From assembly GCA_947034895.1 (NCBI GenBank), contig OX344763.1, positions 69,645,093-69,709,092 of the forward strand: 64,000 nucleotides of DNA, read 5' to 3'. The DNA comes from Rhytidiadelphus loreus (lineage: Eukaryota; Streptophyta; Bryopsida; Hypnales; Hylocomiaceae). The translations under genes were made by a program, and so were the position numbers. Shown here piece by piece: positions 51,375 through 63,442 of this stretch; the first letter of the stretch is position 1; each line of letters opens with the position of its first letter. A model generated the notes under the pieces. That model was given only the letters and a program-made list of their open reading frames with translations. It did no database searches and was not told the DNA's origin.

Positions 51375-54143
51375 ATGACTTTAGGAAGAAATGCAACTTG
51401 CACAAACATGTTTTACCATCTTCTTTACGTGAATTTTCGTGACATTATATTTTGTTGGACAGTCATTAAAGTACAGGGCAAGAACGTTGCCCCAATTTTT
51501 AGTTTCACCCACAAAAACATTCAAAGTGACCACCCAAACGTGCATATTGTTTTGAATGCATGAGTTTAGGAATAAATGCAACTTGCACAGACATGTTTTA
51601 CCATCTTCTTTACGTGAATTTTCGTGACATTATATTTTGTTGGACAGTCATTAACGTACAGGGCAAGAACGTTGCCTCAATTTTTAGTTTCACGCACAAA
51701 ATCATTCAAAGTGACCACCCAAACTTGCATATCCTATCGAATGCATGAGTTTAGGAATAAATGCAAGTTGCACAAACATGTTTTACCATCTTCTTTACGT
51801 GAATTCTCGTGACATTATATTTTTCTGATAGTCATTAAAGTACAGGGCAAGAACGTTGCCTCAATTTTTAGTTTCACCCACAAAAACATTCAAAGTGACC
51901 ACCCAAACGGGCATATTGTTTTGCATGCAGGAGTTTAGGAATAAATGCAACTTGCACAAACATGTTTTAGCATCTTCTTTACGTGAATTCTCGTGACATT
52001 ATATTTTGTTGGACAGTCATTAACGTACAGGGCAAGCACGTTGCCGCAATTTTTAGTTTCACCTACAAAATCAGTCAAACTGACCACTGAAACGTGCATA
52101 TTGTTTTGAATGCATGAATTTAGGAAAAAATGCAACTTGAACAAACATGTTTTAGCATCTTCTTTACGTGAATTTTCGTGACATTATATTTTGTTGAACA
52201 ATCATTAACGTACAGGGCAAAATCGTTGCCTCAATTTTTAGTTTCACCCACAAAATCATTCAAAGTGACCACCCAAACCTGCATATCCTTTTGCGTGCAT
52301 GACTTTAGGAATGAATGCAACTTGCACAAACATGTTTTACCATCTTCTTTACGTGAATTCTCGTGACATTATATTTTCCTGACAGTTATTAACGTACAGG
52401 GCAAGAACGTTGCCTCAATTTTTAGTTTCACCCACAAAATCATTCAAAGTGACCACCCAAACGTGCATATCCTTTCGAATACATGACTTTAGGAAGAAAT
52501 GCAACTTGCACAAACATGTTTTACGATCTTCTTTACGTGAATTTTCATGACATTATATTTTGTTGGACAGTCATTAAAGTCGAGGGCAAGAACGTTGCCC
52601 CAATTTTTAGGTTCACGCACAAAATCATTCAAAGTGACCACCCAAACGTGCATATTGTTGTGAATGCATGAGTTTAGGAATGAATGCAACTTGCACAAAC
52701 ATGTTTTACCACCTTCTTTACGTGAATTCTCGTGACATTATATTTTTCTGACAGTCATTAATGTACAGGTCAAGAACGTTGCCTCAATTTTTAGTTTCAC
52801 GCACAAAATCATTCAAAGTGACCACCCAAACGTGCATATTGTTTTGAATGCATGAGTTTAGGAATAAATGCACGTTGCACAAACATGTTTTACCATCTTC
52901 TTTACGTTAATTTTCGTGACATTATATTTTGTTGGTTAGTCATTAACGTACAGGGCAAGAACGTTGCCCCAATTTTTAGTTTCAACCACAAAATCATTCA
53001 AAGTGACCACCCAAATGTGCATATCCTTTTTGCATGCAGGAGTTTAGGAATAAATGCAACTTGCACAAACATGTATTACCATCCTCTTTACGTGAATTCT
53101 CGTGACATTATATTTTTCTACCAGTCATTAAAGTACAGGGCAAGAACGTTGCCCCAATTTTTTGATTCACGCATAAAATCATTCAAAGTGACCACTCAAA
53201 CGTGCATATTGTTTTGAATGCATGAGTTTAGAAAGAAATGCAACTTGCACAAACATGTTTTACCATCTTCTTTACGTGAATTCTCGTGACATTATATTTT
53301 TCTGGCAGTCATTAAAGTACAGGGCAAGAACGTTGCCCCAATTTTTAGTTTCACGCACAAAATCATTCAAAGTGACCACCCAAACGTGCATATTGTTTTG
53401 AATGCATGACTTTAGGAAGAAATGCAACTTGCACAAACATGTTTTACCATCTTCTTTACGTGAATTTTTATGACATTATATTTTGTTGGACAGTCATTAA
53501 AGTCGAGGGCAAGAACGTTGCCCCAATTTTTAGGTTCACGCACAAAATCATTCAAAGTGACCACCCAAACGTGCATATTGTTGTGAATGCATGACTTTAG
53601 GAATAAATGCAACTTGCACAAACATGTTTTACCATCTTCTTCACGTGAATTCTCGTGACATTATATTTTTCTGACAGTCATTAAAGTACAGGGCAAGAAC
53701 GTTGCCTCAATTTTTAGTTTCACGCACAAAATCATTCAAAGTGACCACCCAAACGTGCATATCCTTTTGCATGCATGAGTTTAGGAATAAATGCAACTTG
53801 CACAAACATGTTTTACCATCATCTTCACGTGAATTCTCGTGACATTATATTTTTCTGACAGTCATTAATGTACAGGTCAAGAACGTTGCCTCAATTTTTA
53901 GTTTCACGCACAAAATCATTCAAAGTGACCACCCAAACGTGCATATTGTTTTGAATGCATGAGTTTAGGAATAAATGCACGTTGCACAAACATGTTTTAC
54001 CATCTTCTTTACGTTAATTTTCGTGACATTATATTTTGTTGGTTAGTCATTAACGTACAGGGCAAGAACGTTGCCTCAATTTTTAGTTTCACGCACAAAA
54101 TCATTCAAAGTGACCACCCAAACGTGCATATTGTTTTGAATGC

Positions 54144-56184
54144 ATGAGTTTAGGAATAAATGCAACTTGCACAAACATGTATTACCATCCTCTTTACGTG
54201 AATTCTCGTGACATTATATTTTTCTACCAGTCATTAAAGTACAGGGCAAGAACGTTGCCCCAATTTTTTGATTCACGCATAAAATCATTCAAAGTGACCA
54301 CTCAAACGTGCATATTGTTTTGAATGCATGAGTTTAGGAATAAATGCAACTTGCACAAACAAATTTTACCATCTTCATTACGTGAATTTTCAAAACAGTA
54401 TATTTTTTTGCACTGTCATTAAAGTACAGTTCGAGAACGTTGCCCCAATTTTTTGTTTCACGCACAAAATCATTCAAAGTGACCACGCAAACGTGCATAT
54501 TGTTTTGAATGCATGAGTTTAGGAAGAAATGCAACTTGCACAATCATGTTTTACCATCTTCTTTACGTGAATTTTCATGACATTATAATTTTTTCCACAG
54601 TCATTAAAGTCGAGGGCAAGAGCATTACCCCAATTTAAACGTTCACGCACAAAATCATTCAAAGTGACCACGCAAACGTGCATATCCTTTTGAATGCATG
54701 AGTTTAGGAAGAAATGCAACTTGCACAATCATGTTTTACCATCTTCTTTACGTGAATTTTCATGACATTATATTTTCTTGGACAGTCATTAAAGTCCAGG
54801 GCAAGACCGTTGCCCGAATTTTTATTTCCACGCACAAAATCATTCAAAGTGACCACTCAAACGTGCATAATTATCCTTTTGAATGCATGAGTTTAGGAAG
54901 AAATGCAACATGCAGAATCATGTTTTACCATCTTCTTTACGTGAATTTTCATGACATTATATTTTTTTGCGCAGTCATTAAAGCACAGGGCAAGAACATT
55001 GCCCCAATTTTTAGTTTCACGTACAAAATCATTCAAAGTGACCACGCAAACGTGCATATCCTTTTGAATGCATGTGTTTAGGAAGAAATGCAACTTGCAC
55101 AATCATGTTTTACCATCTTCTTTACGTGAATTTTCATGACATTATATTTTTTTGCACAATCATTAATATACAGGGCCAGACCGTTGCCCCAATTTTTAGT
55201 TTCACGCACAAAATCATTCAAAGTGACCACGCAAACGTGCATATCCTTTTGAATGCATGAGTTTAGGAAGAAATGCAACTTGCACAATCATGTTTTACCA
55301 TCTTCTTTACGTGAATTCTCATGACATTATATTTTTTTGCACAGTCATGAAAGTACAGGGCAAGAACATTGCCCCAATTTTTAGTTTCACACACAAAATC
55401 ATTCAAAGTGACCACGCAAACGTGCATAATTATCCTTTTGAATGCATAAGTTTAGGAAGAAATGCAACTTGCACAAACATGTTTTACCATCTTCTTCACG
55501 TGAATTTTCAAAACAGTATATTTTTTTGCACATATCATTAAAGTACAGTTCGAGAACGTTGCCCCAATTTTTTGTTTCACGCACAAAATCATTCAAAGTG
55601 ACCACGCAAACGTGCATATTGTTTTGAATGCATGAGTTTAGGAATAAATCCAACTTGCACAAACATGTATTACCATCCTCTTTACGTGAATTCTCGTGAC
55701 ATTATATTTTTCTGACAGTCATTAAAGTACAGGGCAAGAACGTTGCCCCAATTTTTAGTTTCACGCACAAAATCATTCAAAGTGACCACCCAAACGTGCA
55801 TATCCTTTCGAATACATGACTTTAGGAAGAAATGCAACTTGCACAAACATGTTTTACCATCTTCTTTACGTGAATTTTTATGACATTATATTTTGTTGGA
55901 CAGTCATTAAAGTCGAGGGCAAGAACGTTGCCCCAATTTTTAGGTTCACGCACAAAATCATTCAAAGTGACCACCCAAACGTGCATATTGTTGTGAATGC
56001 ATGACTTTAGGAATAAATGCAACTTGCACAAACATGTTTTACCATCTTCTTCACGTGAATTCTCGTGACATTATATTTTTCTGACATTCATTAAAGTACA
56101 GGGCAAGAACGTTGCCTCAATTTTTAGGTTCACGCACAAAATCATTCAAAGTGACCACCCAAACGTGCATATTGTTTTGAATGC
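54144..56184. repeat. 2041-bp tandem duplication, copy 1 (11 monomers)
   Basis: It begins with a monomer carrying ATGTATTACCATCCTC and TTTTTTGATTCACGC, and ends just before the same monomer recurs at 56185. Offsets of landmarks at 54328, 54698, 55072, 55257 and 55816 are all exactly 2041. I noticed only a few base differences, such as CTTCATTACG near 54374 and ATGCAGAATC near 54911. It is the least diverged large duplication in the window. Confidence 0.88.
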
Positions 56185-58225
56185 ATGAGTTTAGGAATAA
56201 ATGCAACTTGCACAAACATGTATTACCATCCTCTTTACGTGAATTCTCGTGACATTATATTTTTCTACCAGTCATTAAAGTACAGGGCAAGAACGTTGCC
56301 CCAATTTTTTGATTCACGCATAAAATCATTCAAAGTGACCACTCAAACGTGCATATTGTTTTGAATGCATGAGTTTAGGAATAAATGCAACTTGCACAAA
56401 CAAATTTTACCATCTTCTTTACGTGAATTTTCAAAACAGTATATTTTTTTGCACTGTCATTAAAGTACAGTTCGAGAACGTTGCCCCAATTTTTTGTTTC
56501 ACGCACAAAATCATTCAAAGTGACCACGCAAACGTGCATATTGTTTTGAATGCATGAGTTTAGGAAGAAATGCAACTTGCACAATCATGTTTTACCATCT
56601 TCTTTACGTGAATTTTCATGACATTATAATTTTTTCCACAGTCATTAAAGTCGAGGGCAAGAGCATTACCCCAATTTAAACGTTCACGCACAAAATCATT
56701 CAAAGTGACCACGCAAACGTGCATATCCTTTTGAATGCATGAGTTTAGGAAGAAATGCAACTTGCACAATCATGTTTTACCATCTTCTTTACGTGAATTT
56801 TCATGACATTATATTTTCTTGGACAGTCATTAAAGTCCAGGGCAAGACCGTTGCCCGAATTTTTATTTCCACGCACAAAATCATTCAAAGTGACCACTCA
56901 AACGTGCATAATTATCCTTTTGAATGCATGAGTTTAGGAAGAAATGCAACATGCACAATCATGTTTTACCATCTTCTTTACGTGAATTTTCATGACATTA
57001 TATTTTTTTGCGCAGTCATTAAAGCACAGGGCAAGAACATTGCCCCAATTTTTAGTTTCACGTACAAAATCATTCAAAGTGACCACGCAAACGTGCATAT
57101 CCTTTTGAATGCATGTGTTTAGGAAGAAATGCAACTTGCACAATCATGTTTTACCATCTTCTTTACGTGAATTTTCATGACATTATATTTTTTTGCACAA
57201 TCATTAATATACAGGGCCAGACCGTTGCCCCAATTTTTAGTTTCACGCACAAAATCATTCAAAGTGACCACGCAAACGTGCATATCCTTTTGAATGCATG
57301 AGTTTAGGAAGAAATGCAACTTGCACAATCATGTTTTACCATCTTCTTTACGTGAATTCTCATGACATTATATTTTTTTGCACAGTCATGAAAGTACAGG
57401 GCAAGAACATTGCCCCAATTTTTAGTTTCACACACAAAATCATTCAAAGTGACCACGCAAACGTGCATAATTATCCTTTTGAATGCATAAGTTTAGGAAG
57501 AAATGCAACTTGCACAAACATGTTTTACCATCTTCTTCACGTGAATTTTCAAAACAGTATATTTTTTTGCACATATCATTAAAGTACAGTTCGAGAACGT
57601 TGCCCCAATTTTTTGTTTCACGCACAAAATCATTCAAAGTGACCACGCAAACGTGCATATTGTTTTGAATGCATGAGTTTAGGAATAAATCCAACTTGCA
57701 CAAACATGTATTACCATCCTCTTTACGTGAATTCTCGTGACATTATATTTTTCTGACAGTCATTAAAGTACAGGGCAAGAACGTTGCCCCAATTTTTAGT
57801 TTCACGCACAAAATCATTCAAAGTGACCACCCAAACGTGCATATCCTTTCGAATACATGACTTTAGGAAGAAATGCAACTTGCACAAACATGTTTTACCA
57901 TCTTCTTTACGTGAATTTTTATGACATTATATTTTGTTGGACAGTCATTAAAGTCGAGGGCAAGAACGTTGCCCCAATTTTTAGGTTCACGCACAAAATC
58001 ATTCAAAGTGACCACCCAAACGTGCATATTGTTGTGAATGCATGACTTTAGGAATAAATGCAACTTGCACAAACATGTTTTACCATCTTCTTCACGTGAA
58101 TTCTCGTGACATTATATTTTTCTGACAGTCATTATAGTACAGGGCAAGAACGTTGCCTCAATTTTTAGGTTCACGCACAAAATCATTCAAAGTGACCACC
58201 CAAACGTGCATATCCTTTTGCATGC
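56185..58225. repeat. 2041-bp tandem duplication, copy 2 (11 monomers)
   Basis: This is the head-to-tail partner of 54144-56184. It is followed not by a third copy but by a chimeric monomer at 58226. Differences from copy 1 include ATGCACAATC near 56950 and ATTATAGTAC near 58131. Confidence 0.88.
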
Positions 58226-58414
58226 ATGAGTTTAGGAATAAATGCAACTTGCACAAACATGTTTTACCATCATCTTCACGTGAATTCTCGTGACATTATA
58301 TTTTTTTGCGCAGTCATTAAAGCACAGGGCAAGAACATTGCCCCAATTTTTAGTTTCACGTACAAAATCATTCAAAGTGACCACGCAAACGTGCATAATT
58401 ATCCTTTTGAATGC
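58226..58414. repeat. Chimeric monomer at the end of the 2041-bp duplication
   Basis: Its 5' part (CATCATCTTCACG, GAATTCTCGTGAC) matches type C monomers such as 53775. Its middle (TTTTGCGCAGTC, AAAGCACAGGGC, TTTCACGTAC) matches the monomer at 56928. Its 3' end (GCATAATTATCC and ATTAGTTTAGG at the border) resembles 57298-57486. It looks like the product of exchange within a monomer at two points. Confidence 0.7.
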
Positions 58415-60078
58415 ATTAGTTTAGGAAGAAATGCAACTTGCACAAACATGTTTTACCATCTTCTTCACGTGAATTTTCAAAACAGTATATTTTTTTGCAC
58501 ATATCATTAAAGTACAGTTCGAGAACGTTGCCCCAATTTTTTGTTTCACGCACAAAATCATTCAAAGTGACCACGCAAACGTGCATATTGTTTTGAATGC
58601 ATGAGTTTAGGAAGAAATGCAACTTGCACAATCAAGTTTTACCATCTTCTTTACGTGAATTTTCATGACATTATAATTCTTTCCACAGTCATTAAAGTCG
58701 AGGGCAAGAGCATTACCCCAATTTTAAGGTTCACGCACAAAATCATTCAAAGTGACCACGCAAACGTGCATATCCTTTTGAATGCATGAGTTTAGGAATA
58801 AATGCAACTTGCACAAACATGTATTACCATCGTCTTTACGTGAATTCTCGTGACATTATATTTTTCTGACAGTCATTAAAGTACAGGTCAAGAACGTTGC
58901 CTCAATTTTTAGTTTCACGCACAAAATCATTCAAAGTGACCACCCAAACGGGCATATTGTTTTTAATGCATGAGTTTAGGAATAAATGCAACTTGCACAA
59001 ACATGTATTACCATCCTCTTTACGTGAATTCTCGTGACATTATATTTTGTTGGACAGTCTTTAAAGTACAGGGCAAGAACGTTGCCTCAATTTTTAGTTT
59101 CACGCACAAAATCATTCAAAGTGACCACCCAAACCTGCATATCCTTTTGCATGCATGACTTTAGGAATAAATGCAACTTCCACAAACATGTTTTAGCATC
59201 TTCTTTACGTGAATTCTCGTGACATTATATTTTTCTGACAGTCATTAACGTACAGGGCAAAAACGTTGCCCCAATTTTTAGTTTCACCCACAAAATCATC
59301 AAAGTGACCACCCAAACCTGCACATCCTTTTGCATGCAGGAGTTTAGGAATAAATGCAACTTGCACAAACATGTTTTACCATCTTCTTTACGTGAATTTT
59401 CGTGACATTATATTTTGTTGGACAGTCATTAACGTACAGCGCAAGAACATTGCCGCAAATTTTAGTTTCACCCACAAAATCATCAAAGTGACCACCCAAA
59501 CCTACATATCCTTTTGCATGCATGACTTTAGGAATAAATGCAACTTGCACAAACATGTTTTACAATCTTCATTACGTGAATTCTCGTGACATTATATTTT
59601 TCTACCAGTCATTAAAGTACAGGGCAAGAACGTTGCCCCAATTTTTAGTTTCACCCACAAGATCATTCAAAGTGACCACCCAAATGTGCATATCCTTTTG
59701 CATGCAGGAGTTTAGGAATAAATGCAACTTGCACAAACATGTATTACCATCTTCTTTACGTTAATTTTCGTGACATTATATTTTGTTGGACACTCATTAA
59801 CGGACAGGGCAAGAACGTTGCCCCAATTTTTAGTTTCACCCACAAAATCATTCAAAGTGACCACGCAAACGTGCATAATTATCCTTTTGAATGCATGAGT
59901 TTAGGAAGAAATGCAACTTGCAGAAACATGTTTTACCATCTTCTTTACGTGAATTCTCGTGACATTATATTTTTCTGACATTCATTAAAGTACAGAGCAA
60001 GAACGTTGCCTCAAATTTTAGTTTCACCCACAAAATCATTCAAAGTGACCACCCAAATGTGCATATCCTTTTGCATGC

Positions 60079-60645
60079 AGGAGTTTAGGAATAAATGCAA
60101 CTTGCACAAACATGTATTACCATCTTCTTTACGTGAATTCTCATGACATTATATTTTTTTGCACAGTCATTAAAGTACAGGGCCAGAACATTGCCCCAAT
60201 TTTTAGTTTCACACACAAAATCATTCAAAGTGACCACGCAAACGTGCATAATTATCCTTTTGAATGCATGAGTTTAGGAAGAAATGCAACTTGCACAAAC
60301 ATGTTTTACCATCTTCTTTACGTGAATTTTCAAAACAGTATATTTTTTTGCACTGTCATTAAAGTACAGTTCGAGAACGTTGCCCCAATTTTTTGTTTCA
60401 CGCACAAAATCATTCAAAGTGACCACGCAAACGTGCATAATTATCCATTTGAATGCATGAGTTTAGGAAGAAATGCAACTTGCACAAACATGATTTACCA
60501 TCTTCTTTACGTGAATTTTCAAAACAGTATATTTTCTTGGACGGTCATTAAAGTCAAGGGCAAGAACGTTGCCCCAATTTTTATTTTCACACACAAAATC
60601 ATTCAAACTGACCACGCAAACGTGCATAATTATCCATTTGAATGC
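60079..60645. repeat. Run of three 189-bp monomers
   Basis: Starts 60079, 60268 and 60457 are each 189 bp apart because each unit has the 4-bp insertion GCATAATTATCC. Since 189 is divisible by three, one frame stays open from 60112 to 60834 (240 codons). It encodes only the repeated monomer translation and has no sign of being a gene. Confidence 0.8.
60268..60456. repeat. Reference monomer, type G (189 bp)
   Basis: Type G has TTTTCAAAACAGTATA, a long T tract ending in TTTTGCAC, and CAGTTCGAGAACGTTG in place of the usual GGGCAAGAACGTTG. Related monomers start at 54328, 56369, 58415 and 60268, and around 55446 and 57487. The GTTC-GA-GAAC motif replaces the older dyad. Confidence 0.75.
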
Positions 60646-61389
60646 ATGAGTTTAGGAAGAAATGCAACTTGCACAAACATGTTTTACCATCTTCTTTACG
60701 TGAATTTTCATGACATTATATTTTCTTGGACGGTCATTAAAGTCGAGGGCAAGAGCATTGCCCCAATTTTAAGGTTCACGCACAAAATCATTCAAAGTGA
60801 TCACCCAAACCTGCATATTGTTTTGAATGCATGAGTTTAGGAATAAATGCAACTTGCACAAACATGTTTTACCATCCTCTTTATGTGAATTTTCGTGACA
60901 TTATATTTTGTTGGACAGTCATTAACGTACAGGGCATGAACGTTGCCTCAATTTTTAGTTTCACGCACAAAATCATTCAAAGTGACCACCCAAACCTGCA
61001 TATTCTTTTGCATGCATGACTTTTAGGAAGAAATGCAACTTGCGCAAACATATTTTACCATCTTCTTTACGTGAATTCTCGTCACATTATATTTCTCTGA
61101 CAGTCTTTAAAGTACAGGGCAAGAACGTTGCCTCAATTTTTAGTTTCACGCACAAAATCATTCAAAGTGACCACGCAAACGTGCATATCCTTTTGAATGC
61201 ATGAGTTTAGGAAGAAATGCAACTTGTTCAATCATGTTTTACCATCTTCTTTACGTGAATTCTCATGACATTATATTTTCTTGGACGGTCATTAAAGTCG
61301 AGGGCAAGAACGTTGCCCCAATTTTTAGGTTCACGCACAAAATCATTCAAAGTGACCACGCAAACGTGCATAATTATCCTTTTGAATGC

Positions 61390-62325
61390 ATGAGTTTAGG
61401 AAGAAATGCAACTTGCACAAACATGTTTTACCATCTTCTTTCCGTGAATTTTCATGACATTATATTTTCATGGACGGTCATTAAAGTCGAGGGCAAGAGC
61501 ATTACCCCAATTTTAAGGTTCACGCACAAAATCATTCAAAGTGACCACCCAAACCTGCATATCCTTTTGCATGCATGAGTTTAGGAAGAAATGCAACTTG
61601 CACAAACATGTTTTACCATCTTCTTTACGTGAATTTTCATGACATTATATTTTCTTGGACGGTCATTAAAGTCGAGGGCAAGAACGTTGCCCCAATTTTT
61701 ATTTTCACGCACAAAATCATTCAAAGTGACCACGCAAACGTGCATAATTATCCTTTTGAATGCATGAGTTTAGGAAGAAATGCAACTTGCACAAACATGT
61801 TTTACCATCTTCTTTACGTGAATTTTCATGACATTATATTTTCTTGGACGGTCATTAAAGTCGAGGGCAAGATCGCTGCCCGAATTTTTATTTTCATGCA
61901 CAAAATCATTCAAAGTGACCACGCAAACGTGCATAATTATCCTTTTGAATGCATGAGTTTAGGAAGAAATGCAACTTGCACAAACATGTTTTACCATCTT
62001 CTTTACGTGAATTTTCATGACATTATATTTCTTGGACGGTCATTAAAGTCGAGGGCAAGAACGTTGCCCCAATTTTTATTTTCATGCACAAAATCATTCA
62101 AAGTGACCACGCAAACGTGCATAATTATCCTTTTGAATGCATGAGTTTAGGAAGAAATGCAACTTGCACAAACATGTTTTACCATCTTCTTTCCGTGAAT
62201 TTTCATGACATTATATTTTCATGGACGGTCATTAAAGTCGAGGGCAAGAGCATTACCCCAATTTTAAGGTTCACGCACAAAATCATTCAAAGTGACCACC
62301 CAAACCTGCATATCCTTTTGCATGC
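61390..62325. repeat. Type F series with a 751-bp repeat
   Basis: Monomers at 61390 and 62141 share CTTTCCGTGAATTTTC, TTTTCATGGACGG and GCATTACCCC and lie 751 bp apart. Between them are one 185-bp, two 189-bp and one 188-bp unit. The 188-bp unit, starting at 61953, has lost one T in the tract near 62028. Confidence 0.72.
61575..61763. repeat. Reference monomer, type F (189 bp)
   Basis: Type F has GAAGAAATGC, GAATTTTCATGAC, TTTTCTTGGACGG, AAAGTCGAGGGC and the 4-bp insertion giving GCATAATTATCC. Some F monomers keep 185 bp by lacking the insertion (63628-63812). A length of 189 is a multiple of three, so consecutive 189-bp units keep one reading frame open. Confidence 0.8.
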
Positions 62326-63442
62326 ATGAGTTTAGGAAGAAATGCAACTTGCACAAACATGTTGATCCATCTTCTTTACGTGAATTTTCATGACATTATA
62401 TTTTCTTGGACGGTAATTAAAGTCGAGGGCAAGAGCATTGCCCCAATTTTAAGGTTCACGCACAAAATCATTCAAAGTGATCACCCAAACCCGCATATTG
62501 TTTTGAATGCATGAGTTTAGGAATAAATGCAACTTGCACAAACATGTTTTACAATCCTCTTTACGTGAATTTTCGTGACATTATATTTTGTTGGACAGTC
62601 ATTAACGTACAGGGCATGAACGTTGCCTCAATTTTTAGTTTCACGCACAAAATCATTCAAAGTGACCACCCAAACCTGCATATCCTTTTGAATGCATGAG
62701 TTTAGGAAGAAATGCAACTTGCACAAACATGTTTTACCATCTTCTTTACGTGAATTTTCATGACATTATATTTTCTTGGACGGTCATTAAAGTCGAGGGC
62801 AAGATCGCTGCCCCAATTTTTATTTTCATGCACAAAATCATTCAAAGTGACCACGCAAACGTGCATAATTATCCTTTTGAATGCATGAGTTTAGGAATAA
62901 ATGCAACTTGCACAAACATGTTTTACCATCCTCTTTACGTGAATTTTCGTGACATTATATTTTGTTGGACAGTCATTAACGTACAGGGCATGAACGTTGC
63001 CTCAATTTTTAGTTTCACGCACAAAATCATTCAAAGTGACCACCCAAACCTGCATATCCTTTTGCATGCATGACTTTAGGATGAAATGCAACTTGCGCAA
63101 ACATATTTTACCACCTTCTTTACGTGAATTCTCGTCACATTATATTTCTCTGACAGTCTTTAAAGTACAGGGCAAGAACGTTGCCTCAATTTTTAGTTTC
63201 ACGCACAAAATCATTCAAAGTGACCACGCAAACGTGCATATCCTTTTGAATGCATGAGTTTAGGAAGAAATGCAACTTGCACAAACATGTTTTACCATCT
63301 TCTTTACGTGAATTTTCATGACATTATATTTTCTTGGACGGTAATTAAAGTCGAGGGCAAGAACGTTGCCCCAATTTTTATTTTCATGCACAAAATCATT
63401 CAAAGTGACCACGCAAACGTGCATAATTATCCATTTGAATGC

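Larger units (their letters stand above)
27413..54143. repeat. Block II: type E satellite with large segmental duplications
   Basis: Most monomers carry GAATTTTCGTGAC or GAATTCTCGTGAC with ATTAAAGTAC, and many carry TTTCACCCAC instead of TTTCACGCAC. Private variants such as GAATACATGAC, GCATGCAGGAG, GTCAAGAAAGTTG, TTCATCCAC and GAATATCGTGAC mark small lineages. They allow long copies to be recognised at fixed offsets (2948, 2763, 4239, 3870, 2949 bp). Monomers differ more from one another than in Block I. A few Block I-like monomers occur as islands, at 40505-41059 and around 53.6-53.95 kb. Confidence 0.82.

Noticed and set aside
54144..58225. Calling the 2041-bp repeat certainly biological
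   Set aside because: With so few differences, an assembly duplication cannot be excluded from the sequence alone. I kept the repeat as observed and left its origin open.
60112..60834. 240-aa open reading frame as a gene for a repeat protein
   Set aside because: It is the translation of four consecutive satellite monomers kept in frame by 189-bp units. The same peptide, broken by stops, recurs throughout the array.
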